This document shows positions 18,759 to 26,850 of a stretch of DNA of 63,195 nucleotides, in pieces. A model generated the notes under the pieces. The model was not told the DNA's origin, did no database searches, and saw only the letters and a list, made by a program, of their open reading frames with translations. The translations under genes were made by a program, and so were the position numbers. Source of the stretch: an uncultured Eubacteriales bacterium (GTDB lineage Bacteria; Bacillota; Clostridia; Oscillospirales; CAG-272); the NCBI GenBank assembly GCA_934394585.1, contig CAKRQU010000009.1, positions 1 to 63,195 on the forward strand. The letters are read 5' to 3'. Position 1 is the first letter of the stretch. Each line of letters starts with the position of its first letter.

Positions 18759-18786
18759 GGGAGAATCAAAATAAAAATTTTCTCCC
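18759..18786 (-). promoter_or_regulatory. Leader hairpin upstream of rplK
   Basis: On the minus strand GGGAGAA pairs with TTCTCCC around an AT-rich 14-nt loop in the nusG-rplK gap. A place for L1- or L11-type feedback would be here, but no binding motif is proven. Confidence 0.4.
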
Positions 18787-18835
18787 TCCCACAAAAGCGC
18801 ACAATAAAGGCTGTATCATGCGCCCAAAATAAATG

Positions 18836-19363
18836 TCAGTCTGCGAGAGCGACGCTTGACGTATCAAGCTCGACTGCGGTATCTCTGCCGAAAACGGAAG
18901 CGATAACCGTAACTTTTTTGCCGTCCGCCGAAACGCTTTCCACTTTTCCGATAAAGCCGGACATGGGACCGTTTACGATCTTTACATTGTTTCCTGCGGC
19001 AAAGGCGGGTGCCACCACGCGCGTATCTACGCCGAGTGCCTCCACTTCTTTGTCCGAAAGCGGGACGGGACGCGAACCGGGACCGACAAAACCGGTAGCG
19101 CCTGTGATGTTTCTTACGACGTGCCATGTTTCGTCGGACATGATCATCTTGACGAAAACATAACTCGGAAAGAGCTTGCTTTCCACTTCTTTTGTTTTGT
19201 CGCCGGACTGCTCAACAACGATCTCGGAAGGGATCTTCACATCTGTAATCAGATGCGAGATGCCGCGGTTTTCGATGATCTTTTCAAGATTGGTCTTTAC
19301 TTTGTTTTCGTATCCGGAATAGGTATGAACAACATACCACTTGGCTTCGTTTGTCTGATCCAT
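18836..19363 (-). CDS. nusG: Transcription termination/antitermination factor NusG
   Basis: 175 residues. The N-terminal NGN domain (KWYVVHTYSGYENKVK) binds the RNA polymerase clamp. The C-terminal KOW domain (GPMSGFIGKVESV) contacts Rho or S10. There is no insertion. The ATG follows a GGAGG-type site; the gene lies 41 bp after secE, which is the classic secE-nusG pair. Confidence 0.98.
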   Translation of the reverse strand: MDQTNEAKWYVVHTYSGYENKVKTNLEKIIENRGISHLITDVKIPSEIVVEQSGDKTKEVESKLFPSYVFVKMIMSDETWHVVRNITGATGFVGPGSRPVPLSDKEVEALGVDTRVVAPAFAAGNNVKIVNGPMSGFIGKVESVSADGKKVTVIASVFGRDTAVELDTSSVALAD

Positions 19364-19404
19364 ACGCTCCTCCTGTAAACTATTCTGCGATTGTCAAAAT
19401 AGAA

Positions 19405-19638
19405 TCAGAGAAGTGCGAACCAGTTTGCGAGTTCGACAAAAAGATGATGGAAACCTGTGTCTACAGCCGCAAGGAACGCGCCGAAAACAACGATACTTAC
19501 AAGAACGACAGCCGTGTTCTTGAAAAGCTGCTTCGGAGTGGGCCATACGAGCTTTTTGAATTCGCTCTTATAGTCTTTGAAGAATTTTCCGATTTTCTTG
19601 AAAAATCCTACTTTTGCAGTTTTTGTTTTTTCTGCCAT
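19405..19638 (-). CDS. secE: Preprotein translocase subunit SecE
   Basis: 77 residues. A basic amphipathic N-terminal half with the diagnostic EFKKLVWPT precedes one membrane helix (about residues 45-68). It clamps SecY, which is encoded in the spc cluster at 51.7 kb. It is placed between rpmG and nusG as in most Bacillota. Confidence 0.96.
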   Translation of the reverse strand: MAEKTKTAKVGFFKKIGKFFKDYKSEFKKLVWPTPKQLFKNTAVVLVSIVVFGAFLAAVDTGFHHLFVELANWFALL

Positions 19639-19675
19639 GTTTTCCTCCTTGCCGAGCTAAAAAGCTCAAATTCCT

Positions 19676-19825
19676 TTACTTGGTTTCTTTGTGCAAAGTG
19701 TGCTTGCGACAAAACTTGCAGTACTTGTTGAGTTCAAGTCTGTCAGGGTCGTTTTTCTTGTTTTTCATTGTGTCGTAGTTTCTTTGCTTGCATTCGCTGC
19801 ATGCGAGTGTGATTCTGACGCGCAT
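19676..19825 (-). CDS. rpmG: 50S ribosomal protein L33 (zinc type)
   Basis: 49 residues beginning MRVRITLACSEC. Two CxxC pairs (CSEC and CKFC) mark the zinc-binding form. The ATG at 19825 follows AGGAGGT. A longer reading frame to 19987 has no family support and is rejected. First gene of the rpmG-secE-nusG-rplK-rplA operon. The tRNA gene often found near here is absent. Confidence 0.96.
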   Translation of the reverse strand: MRVRITLACSECKQRNYDTMKNKKNDPDRLELNKYCKFCRKHTLHKETK

Positions 19826-20014
19826 TTTCGGGACCTCCTGTTTTGATTTAGCCGATGGAAAAATAAAAAAGCGCTCTTCGGTTTTGAAAACAGAAGCGCG
19901 ACAAAATAAGGCGGTTTTCAGGTGAGAAAACGCCGTATTATTCTTTTCGTCGGCATTGTTTAGTACCTCCCTCGGATAGGAGCGCAAGAAAACCGCATCC
20001 TATGAGGTATATTT

Positions 20015-20043
20015 ATAATATCATATAAAAAAGCCGTTGTCAA
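20015..20043 (-). promoter_or_regulatory. Promoter of the rpmG-secE-nusG-rplK-rplA operon
   Basis: Minus strand: TTGACA (20043-20038), 17-bp spacer, TATTAT (20020-20015). The roughly 190-bp leader down to rpmG contains imperfect inverted repeats near 19873-19905 and 19911-19935. Confidence 0.85.
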
Positions 20044-20118
20044 TAGGTTTTGCCCGATTTCCGGCATATTTTGCGATAAATTTCCGCAAAGTATACCGGA
20101 AAAAGGCTCACGGGATGA

Positions 20119-20895
20119 TTATTTTATCAGCGAAAAGGCAAATATCGACGCGCCCAGTACGACGAGCACGATGCCCGTTACGCGGTTCAGCGTTTTCGGC
20201 TGAGCCTTGTTTGCGATCACAGCGGCTATTCTCGCCCACAAAAGCGTAAAAAGGATGCAGAGCGCGAGGAGCAGTATATCCGGCATGCCGCCTATCGCAA
20301 AATGTGAAACAGAGCCGGTGAGCGCGGTGAATGTCATGATGAAAACGCTCGTGCCGACGGCTGTTTTCAGTTCAAATCCGAGCACGCTCGTGAGAAGCAG
20401 GAGCATCATCATGCCGCCGCCCGCGCCGATAAATCCGCATATAAAGCCGACTGCCGAGCCGCACAGGATGGATTTTATCAGCTTTTTCTTTGCCGAAATT
20501 TCACCCATGGCTTCTTTCGTGGTCATTACCGGTTTCACTATGAATTTGATGCCGAGCAGGAATGTCATTATCACCGAGAAATTGCCCATGGCGACCGACG
20601 GTACGAGGCTGGATACCCAGCTGCCGACCACGGTGAAAACGAGAACGCTCACCATCATGACAAGTCCGTTTTTCACATCGAGATTTTTGTTTTTTCCGTA
20701 GGTGTATGCCGATATCGCGCTGGCAAGAACATCGGAAGCGAGAGCTATGCCGACGGCTGTATACGGTTCCACGCCGAGAAACGTGACGAGCATGGGCGTT
20801 ATCACCGCGGCGGCGCTCATGCCGGCAAATCCCGTGCCGAGTCCCGCGCCGAGCCCCGCAAAAAAGCATACGAGTATTTCCGTGAGAATTTTCAT
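20119..20895 (-). CDS. TauE/SafE-family sulfite/organosulfur exporter
   Basis: 258 residues, about eight membrane segments in two homologous halves. Each half carries the family's glycine motif (GLGTGFAGMSAAAVITP and CGFIGAGGGMMML). The family exports sulfite, sulfoacetate or related anions; the substrate here cannot be told. Its ATG overlaps the end of the MarR-like gene by 4 bp, so the pair is one transcript. The regulator probably responds to a compound the pump removes. Confidence 0.9.
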   Translation of the reverse strand: MKILTEILVCFFAGLGAGLGTGFAGMSAAAVITPMLVTFLGVEPYTAVGIALASDVLASAISAYTYGKNKNLDVKNGLVMMVSVLVFTVVGSWVSSLVPSVAMGNFSVIMTFLLGIKFIVKPVMTTKEAMGEISAKKKLIKSILCGSAVGFICGFIGAGGGMMMLLLLTSVLGFELKTAVGTSVFIMTFTALTGSVSHFAIGGMPDILLLALCILFTLLWARIAAVIANKAQPKTLNRVTGIVLVVLGASIFAFSLIK

Positions 20896-21341
20896 TTTGT
20901 CTGATCTCCGTTTTGTTTTTTCATATTTTCGAGATTTTCTCTCATTTTTTCGTGCAGGGAATCAAAGAGCGCTTTTTCGCTCACGGAAAAACCGCCAAAA
21001 AGCGTTTCCTGAAATTCATTCTGCATTTTTCTGCCGAAATCGACTATCGGCACTGCGGCATCCGATATGTTCAGGCATACCGAGCGGTGATCCGCTCCGT
21101 TTTTCTTTACGACAAGCCCCTTTTCCGAGAGAGAGCTTACCGCGAGGGAAACGTGCGATTTCGGTATCATCCGTATTTTGGAAATCTGAGCCGCCGTATT
21201 GTATTCCGGATTGTTTGCGAGAAACATCAGAACATCCGTCTCCGCCGCGGAAAGGGAAAAGCGCTCTGTTATCCGCCTGCGGTAAGGTTCGTAAGCTCTC
21301 GCCATACATATCGCAAAATCCGCAAATGTATTTTTCTTCAT
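20892..21341 (-). CDS. MarR-family transcriptional regulator
   Basis: 149 residues. A winged helix-turn-helix core spans about residues 30-95 (SAAETDVLMFLANNP, then a recognition helix MIPKSHVSLAVSSL and wing KNGADHRSVCLNIS). Flanking helices serve dimerisation. The start is the ATG after GGAGGCG at 21341. An upstream in-frame ATG (21380) lies within the -10 box and is rejected. Two identical palindromes on its own promoter indicate autorepression. Ligand unknown. Confidence 0.93.
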   Translation of the reverse strand: MKKNTFADFAICMARAYEPYRRRITERFSLSAAETDVLMFLANNPEYNTAAQISKIRMIPKSHVSLAVSSLSEKGLVVKKNGADHRSVCLNISDAAVPIVDFGRKMQNEFQETLFGGFSVSEKALFDSLHEKMRENLENMKKQNGDQTK

Positions 21342-21358
21342 ATTCCGCCTCCATAAAG

Positions 21359-21407
21359 GTTCAAAATTGAACATTTCCATTATAGTTCAAAATTGAACGA
21401 TTGTCAA
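21359..21407 (-). promoter_or_regulatory. Autoregulated promoter with two MarR operators
   Basis: Minus-strand TTGACA (21407-21402), 17-bp spacer, TATAAT (21384-21379). The perfect 14-bp palindrome GTTCAAAATTGAAC occurs twice: at 21385-21398, filling the spacer, and at 21359-21372, over the start of transcription. The centres are 26 bp apart. Occupation of either site should block RNA polymerase. Confidence 0.88.
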
Positions 21408-21464
21408 CGGGTTTTCCGCAAATTAAAAATTTTTTAACAAACTATGGCGCAAAGGCGCTTTTTG

Positions 21465-21473
21465 TGGTATACT
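21465..21473 (+). promoter_or_regulatory. Putative extended -10 promoter of polA
   Basis: TGG-TATACT fits an extended -10 about 33 bp before the ATG. No -35 at a good distance is seen. Confidence 0.4.
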
Positions 21474-21505
21474 TATAAAAAAACTTTATTCCGGACGGAG
21501 GATAT

Positions 21506-23986
21506 ATGAAAAGGCTTCTCGCAATAGACGGAAATTCCATACTGAGCAGGGCATTTTACGGCATACGCCCGCTTACCACGCGCGAAGGGATTTTTACAAA
21601 CGCGGTTTACGGCATGGTGAATATAGTATCAAAGCTGCTTTCCGAGCAACAGCCGGATTTTGCCGCCGTGGCTTTTGATGTGAAAGCGCCGACTTTCCGC
21701 CATGAACGCTTTACGGAATACAAAGGCACGAGAAAGCCCACGCCGCCCGAATTTCTCATGCAGCTTCCTTATGCAAAGGAAATCATGCGTGCGATGGGAC
21801 TTCATACGATAGAGCTTGCCGGATATGAGGCGGACGATATACTGGGCACGCTTTCCGCCATGGCGGAGGCGCAGGGATGTGAAGCCTGCGTGGCTACGGG
21901 CGACAAGGATTCGTTGCAGCTTATTTCTGATAAAACTTATGTGATGCTCGCGACAAATACGGAATATGTGAAATTCGACGGCGCTCACTTTTTCGAAAAA
22001 TACGGCGTGCTTCCCGCGCAGTTTATCGATGTGAAGGCGCTCATGGGCGACAGCTCCGATAATATTCCCGGCGTAGCGGGGATAGGCGAAAAAACAGCGC
22101 TGAAGCTGATTTCCGATTACGGTACGCTCGACGGGATATACGACGGGCTGGCTGAAAAGCCGCTCACGCCTTCCGTAAAGAAAAAGCTCGCCGACGGGCG
22201 AGAGAGCGCATATCTTTCACAGTGGCTGGCGACGATAAAGCGCGATGTACCGCTCGGCATTACGCTTTCGGAGCTGGAATATACCGGTATGGATAAGCAT
22301 GCCATGCTTTCACTCTGCATGAAACTGGAATTTTCGGCATTCATAAAGAAATTTTCGCTGGACGAAGCGGAATTTCACGAAATGCCCGCGGCTGCGGAAA
22401 AAAGCGATGCTCCGGCGCGCACGGCGATATATTTCGATGCGGAAAAGGCATACATCTGCGACGGGAAAACGGCAAAGGAAATGAGCGTCGGCGAGGGCGC
22501 GGCGCTTTTATCCTCGGATGGAAAATATGTGTGCTGCGACAGGAAAGCATTGCTTCACAGGCTCGCCGACGCGGGATATTCCGTTACGGCGGAATGCGAC
22601 GACGTGATGCTGATGGGCTATATCTGCGGGACCGGGGAGAATGATTTTTCGCTTCCGAAGCTGAGCGCAAGACTGCTGATGCGCGAATCGGAAAACGGCG
22701 CTGATTGCGCAAAAGATATATATTCTCTGTATAATATGCTGTATACCGAGCTGAAGAAAACCGAGCAATTGGCGCTTTATACCGATATAGAACTTCCGCT
22801 TTCGCGGGTGCTTTTCGAAATGGAAAGCGAGGGCTTTACCGTGGATACGGGAAAGCTGGCGGAATTTTCACGCAGGCTCGATGAAATGAAAGGCGAATAC
22901 GCCTCGCGCATATATATGATGGCAGGCAGGGAATTCAATATAAATTCGCCGAAGCAGCTCGGCACCGTGCTTTTCGAAGAAATGGGATTTCCCGCGGCGA
23001 AAAAGACAAAAAACGGATATTCCACGGGGGCGGAAATACTCGAAAAACTGCGCCCGTACAGCCCGATAATAGATGATATACTCGACTACAGGCAGGTGGA
23101 CAAGCTGAAAAGCACTTATGCCGACGGTCTGCAAAAGGTAGCCGACGAAAACGGCAGAGTCCATACGAGCTTCCGCCAGGCACTGACGGCTACGGGGCGT
23201 CTTTCCTCTACGGAACCGAATCTCCAGAATATACCGATAAAGACGGAGCTGGGCAGAGAACTGCGCAAATTTTTCACGGCGAAAAACGACGATTATCTGC
23301 TGATAGACGCGGATTATTCGCAGATAGAGCTGCGACTGCTCGCCGCCGTTTCCGAAGATGAAAATATGATAAACGCTTTCAAGAGCGGTTTTGATATCCA
23401 TACCGATACGGCTATGCGCATTTTCGGCGTATCGAAAGATATGGTGACGGTGGAAATGAGAAAGCGCGCGAAAGCCGTGAATTTCGGCATAATGTACGGC
23501 ATGGGCGAATTTTCGCTCGCGGGGGATCTGCATATCTCGCGCAAACAGGCGGGCGAATATATAGAAAATTACCTCTGCTCGTATCCGAAAGTGCGCGAAT
23601 ATCTGCATAATATAGTGGAGCAGGCGAAAAGAGATCTTTTCGTGACGACGCTTTTCGGCAGGCGCAGATATATACCGGAGCTTGCTTCGCAAAAGCATAC
23701 CGAGCGGGCTTTCGGCGAACGCGTCGCGATGAACAGCCCCATACAGGGAAGCGCCGCCGACATAATAAAAATAGCCATGATAAACGTTTCACGCAGACTG
23801 GAAAAAGAAAAGCTCGACGCGCGCCTGCTGCTTCAGGTGCATGACGAGCTGATAATAGAAGCGCACGCTTCCTGCGCGGAAAAGGCGCGCGAACTGCTGA
23901 AATATGAGATGGAAAATGCCGTGAAGCTGGCTGTGCCGCTGACGGTGGAAATTTCCTGCGGAAAAACATGGTACGATGCAAAATAG
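21506..23986 (+). CDS. polA: DNA polymerase I
   Basis: 826 residues. The N-terminal 5'-3' exonuclease domain (about 1-290) has the acidic metal-site residues and a helix-hairpin-helix (GVAGIGEKTALKLI). The middle domain (about 305-430) has the 3'-5' exonuclease fold position but no recognisable DxE motif I, so proofreading is probably lost, as in many Bacillota. The polymerase domain has motif A (DYSQIELRLLA), O-helix (RKRAKAVNFGIMYG) and motif C (QVHDELIIE). The ATG follows GGAGG. Its mRNA ends at a hairpin shared with the next gene's ribosome binding site. Confidence 0.97.
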   Translation: MKRLLAIDGNSILSRAFYGIRPLTTREGIFTNAVYGMVNIVSKLLSEQQPDFAAVAFDVKAPTFRHERFTEYKGTRKPTPPEFLMQLPYAKEIMRAMGLHTIELAGYEADDILGTLSAMAEAQGCEACVATGDKDSLQLISDKTYVMLATNTEYVKFDGAHFFEKYGVLPAQFIDVKALMGDSSDNIPGVAGIGEKTALKLISDYGTLDGIYDGLAEKPLTPSVKKKLADGRESAYLSQWLATIKRDVPLGITLSELEYTGMDKHAMLSLCMKLEFSAFIKKFSLDEAEFHEMPAAAEKSDAPARTAIYFDAEKAYICDGKTAKEMSVGEGAALLSSDGKYVCCDRKALLHRLADAGYSVTAECDDVMLMGYICGTGENDFSLPKLSARLLMRESENGADCAKDIYSLYNMLYTELKKTEQLALYTDIELPLSRVLFEMESEGFTVDTGKLAEFSRRLDEMKGEYASRIYMMAGREFNINSPKQLGTVLFEEMGFPAAKKTKNGYSTGAEILEKLRPYSPIIDDILDYRQVDKLKSTYADGLQKVADENGRVHTSFRQALTATGRLSSTEPNLQNIPIKTELGRELRKFFTAKNDDYLLIDADYSQIELRLLAAVSEDENMINAFKSGFDIHTDTAMRIFGVSKDMVTVEMRKRAKAVNFGIMYGMGEFSLAGDLHISRKQAGEYIENYLCSYPKVREYLHNIVEQAKRDLFVTTLFGRRRYIPELASQKHTERAFGERVAMNSPIQGSAADIIKIAMINVSRRLEKEKLDARLLLQVHDELIIEAHASCAEKARELLKYEMENAVKLAVPLTVEISCGKTWYDAK

Positions 23987-23990
23987 CATA

Positions 23991-24043
23991 AAAAATTCCT
24001 CCTTTGCAGAAGATAATATTATCTTTTTGCGGGAGGATTTTTT
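23991..24043 (+). terminator. polA terminator that also holds the next gene's Shine-Dalgarno
   Basis: Outer arms AAAAATTCCTCC (23991-24002) and GGGAGGATTTTT (24031-24042) enclose the perfect palindrome AAGATAATATTATCTT (24010-24025). The 3' arm contains the GGGAGG used by the gene at 24044, and the T6 run abuts its ATG. Confidence 0.7.
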
Positions 24044-24508
24044 ATGAAGATACGGAAATTTTGCGTCGCAGTTGCGATTATGATGATGTGCCTGCGGGGT
24101 TTTACCGCGGCGGCGGAAGCGGGCGACGCGATAGCCTGCGCGGCTTTTGCGGGGGAGCCGTATTTTGCCGAAAACGTGACGGCAGAAAACGGATATATGA
24201 TATGCCTGTCCGAGGAGGAATTTGAAGCGCACATCGCATGCGCCGGAATATACAGACCGGAATTTTCTGCAGGCGGCGGGGAAATATGGCTGATACTGGC
24301 GAAGGCGGACGGAGGGGAAACGGCAAAACTGCTTTCTGAAAGCTACGAGCAGCCGCCGTGCGACCCGGCGGAAGTCGCGGCGATTGCTTTTGCCAATGAA
24401 AACATACTTTTTGCAAAGGGCAGTGCCGACGGCGTGCGTGCCGCTCTGAGCGCATTTGAAGATATTTACGGCATAAGTACTATAGAATATATAAAAGACA
24501 AGGTATAA
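24044..24508 (+). CDS. Small secreted protein of unknown function
   Basis: 154 residues. The signal peptide (basic start MKIRKF, hydrophobic core, likely cleavage after about residue 24 at AAA/E) directs export; no lipobox is present. The mature part is acidic. Its plan (a GEIWLILAKADGGE strand, then FAKGSADGVRAALSAFED near the end) faintly resembles DUF4358 proteins, but I do not claim membership. Its ribosome binding site is buried in the polA terminator hairpin, so expression may depend on that structure opening. Confidence 0.6.
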   Translation: MKIRKFCVAVAIMMMCLRGFTAAAEAGDAIACAAFAGEPYFAENVTAENGYMICLSEEEFEAHIACAGIYRPEFSAGGGEIWLILAKADGGETAKLLSESYEQPPCDPAEVAAIAFANENILFAKGSADGVRAALSAFEDIYGISTIEYIKDKV

Positions 24509-24525
24509 TTTATTTATAATATCTC

Positions 24526-24554
24526 TTGTAAATTCCGTCGGATTATGATATAAT
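24526..24554 (+). promoter_or_regulatory. Promoter of the nine-gene operon
   Basis: TTGTAA (24526-24531), 17-bp spacer, TATAAT (24549-24554), 44 bp before the first gene of the operon. Confidence 0.7.
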
Positions 24555-24598
24555 AACAAAGTTAAAATATGCTTTGCGGCAAGGAGAAAAAAGAGAGA

Positions 24599-25423
24599 AT
24601 GTTGGACATTGAAAAAATACGGCTGTATCTTTTCGACATGGACGGGACGATATATCTGGGAGATAATCTTTTCCCGTTCACAAAAGAGCTGCTGAAAACG
24701 ATACGCGAAAAGGGAAATCATTACCTTTTCATGACGAATAATTCGTCAAAAAGCGTATCCGATTATGTGAAGAAGCTGGCAAGACTCGGCATAGAGGCGA
24801 CGGAGGACGACTTCATCACATCGTCGCAGGCGACAGCCGATTATCTGAAGAAAAATCTCGCGGGAAAAAAGCTTTTTGTATCGGGAACAAAATCTTTTCT
24901 GCGCGAGCTCGCGGAAAACGGCGTGGAAAATATTCACGATACCTACAGCGAGGATATAGAGGCGGTGGTGACGGGCTTTGATACGGAGCTTACTTTTGCA
25001 AAGCTGGAAGCTATGTCAAAGCTGCTCACGCGCGATATTCCTTTCATCGCGGCAAATCCCGATCTCGTATGCCCCACGGAATACGGCTATGTGCCGGATT
25101 GCGGTTCGGTATGCGCGATGATAACAAATGCCACCGGCAAAAAGCCGTATTACATAGGCAAACCGCGACCCGAAATGCCGCTTTTTGCGATAGAGCGGAT
25201 AAATAAAGCAGACAGCCGAGTCAATGCGGAAAATACGCTCGTGGTGGGCGACAGAATATATACCGATATAGCCAGCGGCGTGAACGCGGGCGCAAAAACC
25301 CTGCTCGTACTGAGCGGCGAAACCACGCTCGCGCAGGCGCAGGCACACGAAATAAAACCCGACGCGATTTTTGACGATTGCGGCGTGATTCTTGATATAC
25401 TGAAAGGCGGAAAAGCAAAATGA
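24599..25423 (+). CDS. HAD-IIA family phosphatase (NagD/AraL-like)
   Basis: 274 residues. HAD motif I FDMDGT (Asp13, Asp15), motif II TNNSS, motif III Lys in GKPRPEM and motif IV VGDRIYTDIASG are intact. A C2a-type cap lies between II and III. Family members dephosphorylate small sugar and polyol phosphates. The link with the GlpA/GlpB genes makes glycerol phosphate or a related compound a reasonable guess. The ATG at 24599 is preferred over 24569 because AAGGAG lies between them. It overlaps the next gene by ATGA and leads the operon. Confidence 0.9.
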   Translation: MLDIEKIRLYLFDMDGTIYLGDNLFPFTKELLKTIREKGNHYLFMTNNSSKSVSDYVKKLARLGIEATEDDFITSSQATADYLKKNLAGKKLFVSGTKSFLRELAENGVENIHDTYSEDIEAVVTGFDTELTFAKLEAMSKLLTRDIPFIAANPDLVCPTEYGYVPDCGSVCAMITNATGKKPYYIGKPRPEMPLFAIERINKADSRVNAENTLVVGDRIYTDIASGVNAGAKTLLVLSGETTLAQAQAHEIKPDAIFDDCGVILDILKGGKAK

Positions 25424-26850
25424 TTTATGATGTAGCGATAATAGGCGCAGGCGTAGTAGGCGGACTTATCGCGCGCGAGCTTGCAAAATACAGGCTGAGC
25501 ACGTGCATTCTCGAAAAAGAGGACGACGTGGCTATGGGCGCGACGAGAGCAAACAGCGCCATAGTACACGGAGGTTTTGACCCCGTGCCCGGCACGCTGA
25601 AGGCAAAGCTCAATGCGAAAGGCGTGGGCATGTTCCGCGAGCTGTGCCGCGAGCTGGATGTGCCGTACAAAAACAACGGTTCTCTCGTGCTGGCTTTCTC
25701 GGAGGAGGAAGCGCCGCACGTGCGCGAGCTTTACGAGCGCGGCGTGGCAAACGGGATAGAGGGACTCTCCGTCATCACGGGCGATGAGGCGAGAAAGCTC
25801 GAAAAAAATCTTTCCGAAAGCGTGGTGTGCGCTCTGCGTTGCACCTCATCCGGCATAGTATGCCCCTACGAGCTTACCATAGCCGCCATAGGCAATGCCA
25901 TGGATAACGGTACGGAGCTGAAATGCAATTTTCCCGTTACGGCAATAGAAAAGAGCGGCGACCATTACGTCGTATCGAGCGGGGACAGGCATATAGAGGC
26001 GCGATACATAGTAAATGCGGCGGGACTTTACTGCGATGCGATAGCAGCCATGCTCGGAGACAAATATAACGTGGTGGCGAAAAAGGGCGAATATCTGCTT
26101 TTCGACAAAACAGAGGGAAAAACCGTTTCGCATACGATATTCCAGGTGCCGACAAAGCTCGGCAAGGGTATACTCGTGACGCCGACAGTGGACGGAAACC
26201 TGATGATAGGTCCGACATCGGAAAAAACGGAAAAGACCGACCGCGCGACGAGCGCAGCGGGGCTTGCCACCGTGAGAAATACCGCATGCAAGAGCGTGCC
26301 GAAGCTCAATTTCCGAAAGATAATCACATCTTTCTCGGGACTGCGCGCTTCCTGCTCTGAAAGCGAAGATTTCATAATAGAATATTCCGCATCGGGCAAC
26401 CATGCGATAAATACCATAGGCATAGAGTCCCCGGGACTTACATCGGCGCCCGCGATAGCGCTGTATGTATGCGATATGCTTGAAAAAGCGGGACTGGCGA
26501 TGGAAAAGAAAGCCGATTTCAGGTCGGAGCGCATTTCTTCACGCAGATTTTCTCATCTCACCACAGAGGAGAAAAACGAGGTGATAAAGCGTGATCCGAA
26601 ATTCGGCCATGTGGTTTGCTTCTGCGAAAAGATAACCGAGGGCGAAGTGCTCGACGCCATACATAAAAATCCGCCCGCGAGAAGCGTGGACGCGGTGAAG
26701 CGCCGCACGAGAGCGGGAATGGGCGGCTGTCAGGGCGGCTTCTGCGCTCCCGTGGTGACGGAGATACTCGCACGTGAGCTGGGTATACCGGAGGAGCAGG
26801 TAACGAAATTCGGCGGGAAGTCATATATGCTTCTCGGAAAGGCAAGGTAA
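25420..26850 (+). CDS. GlpA-like FAD-dependent dehydrogenase with BFD-type [2Fe-2S] domain
   Basis: 476 residues. N-terminal FAD fold (AIIGAGVVGGLIARELAKY) of the glycerol-3-phosphate dehydrogenase/DAO family, followed near residues 395-450 by a BFD-like iron-sulfur domain (CFCEK... then GGCQGGFC, four Cys). In clostridia this protein pairs with the next two gene products and is annotated as anaerobic glycerol-3-phosphate dehydrogenase. The substrate is not proven; a 2-hydroxyacid is the main alternative. No membrane anchor subunit (GlpC) is encoded nearby. Confidence 0.88.
   Translation: MIYDVAIIGAGVVGGLIARELAKYRLSTCILEKEDDVAMGATRANSAIVHGGFDPVPGTLKAKLNAKGVGMFRELCRELDVPYKNNGSLVLAFSEEEAPHVRELYERGVANGIEGLSVITGDEARKLEKNLSESVVCALRCTSSGIVCPYELTIAAIGNAMDNGTELKCNFPVTAIEKSGDHYVVSSGDRHIEARYIVNAAGLYCDAIAAMLGDKYNVVAKKGEYLLFDKTEGKTVSHTIFQVPTKLGKGILVTPTVDGNLMIGPTSEKTEKTDRATSAAGLATVRNTACKSVPKLNFRKIITSFSGLRASCSESEDFIIEYSASGNHAINTIGIESPGLTSAPAIALYVCDMLEKAGLAMEKKADFRSERISSRRFSHLTTEEKNEVIKRDPKFGHVVCFCEKITEGEVLDAIHKNPPARSVDAVKRRTRAGMGGCQGGFCAPVVTEILARELGIPEEQVTKFGGKSYMLLGKAR

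Noticed and set aside
19826..20014. A tRNA-Trp gene near rpmG/secE, as in many Bacillota
   Set aside because: No cloverleaf could be drawn; only imperfect inverted repeats are present in the leader.
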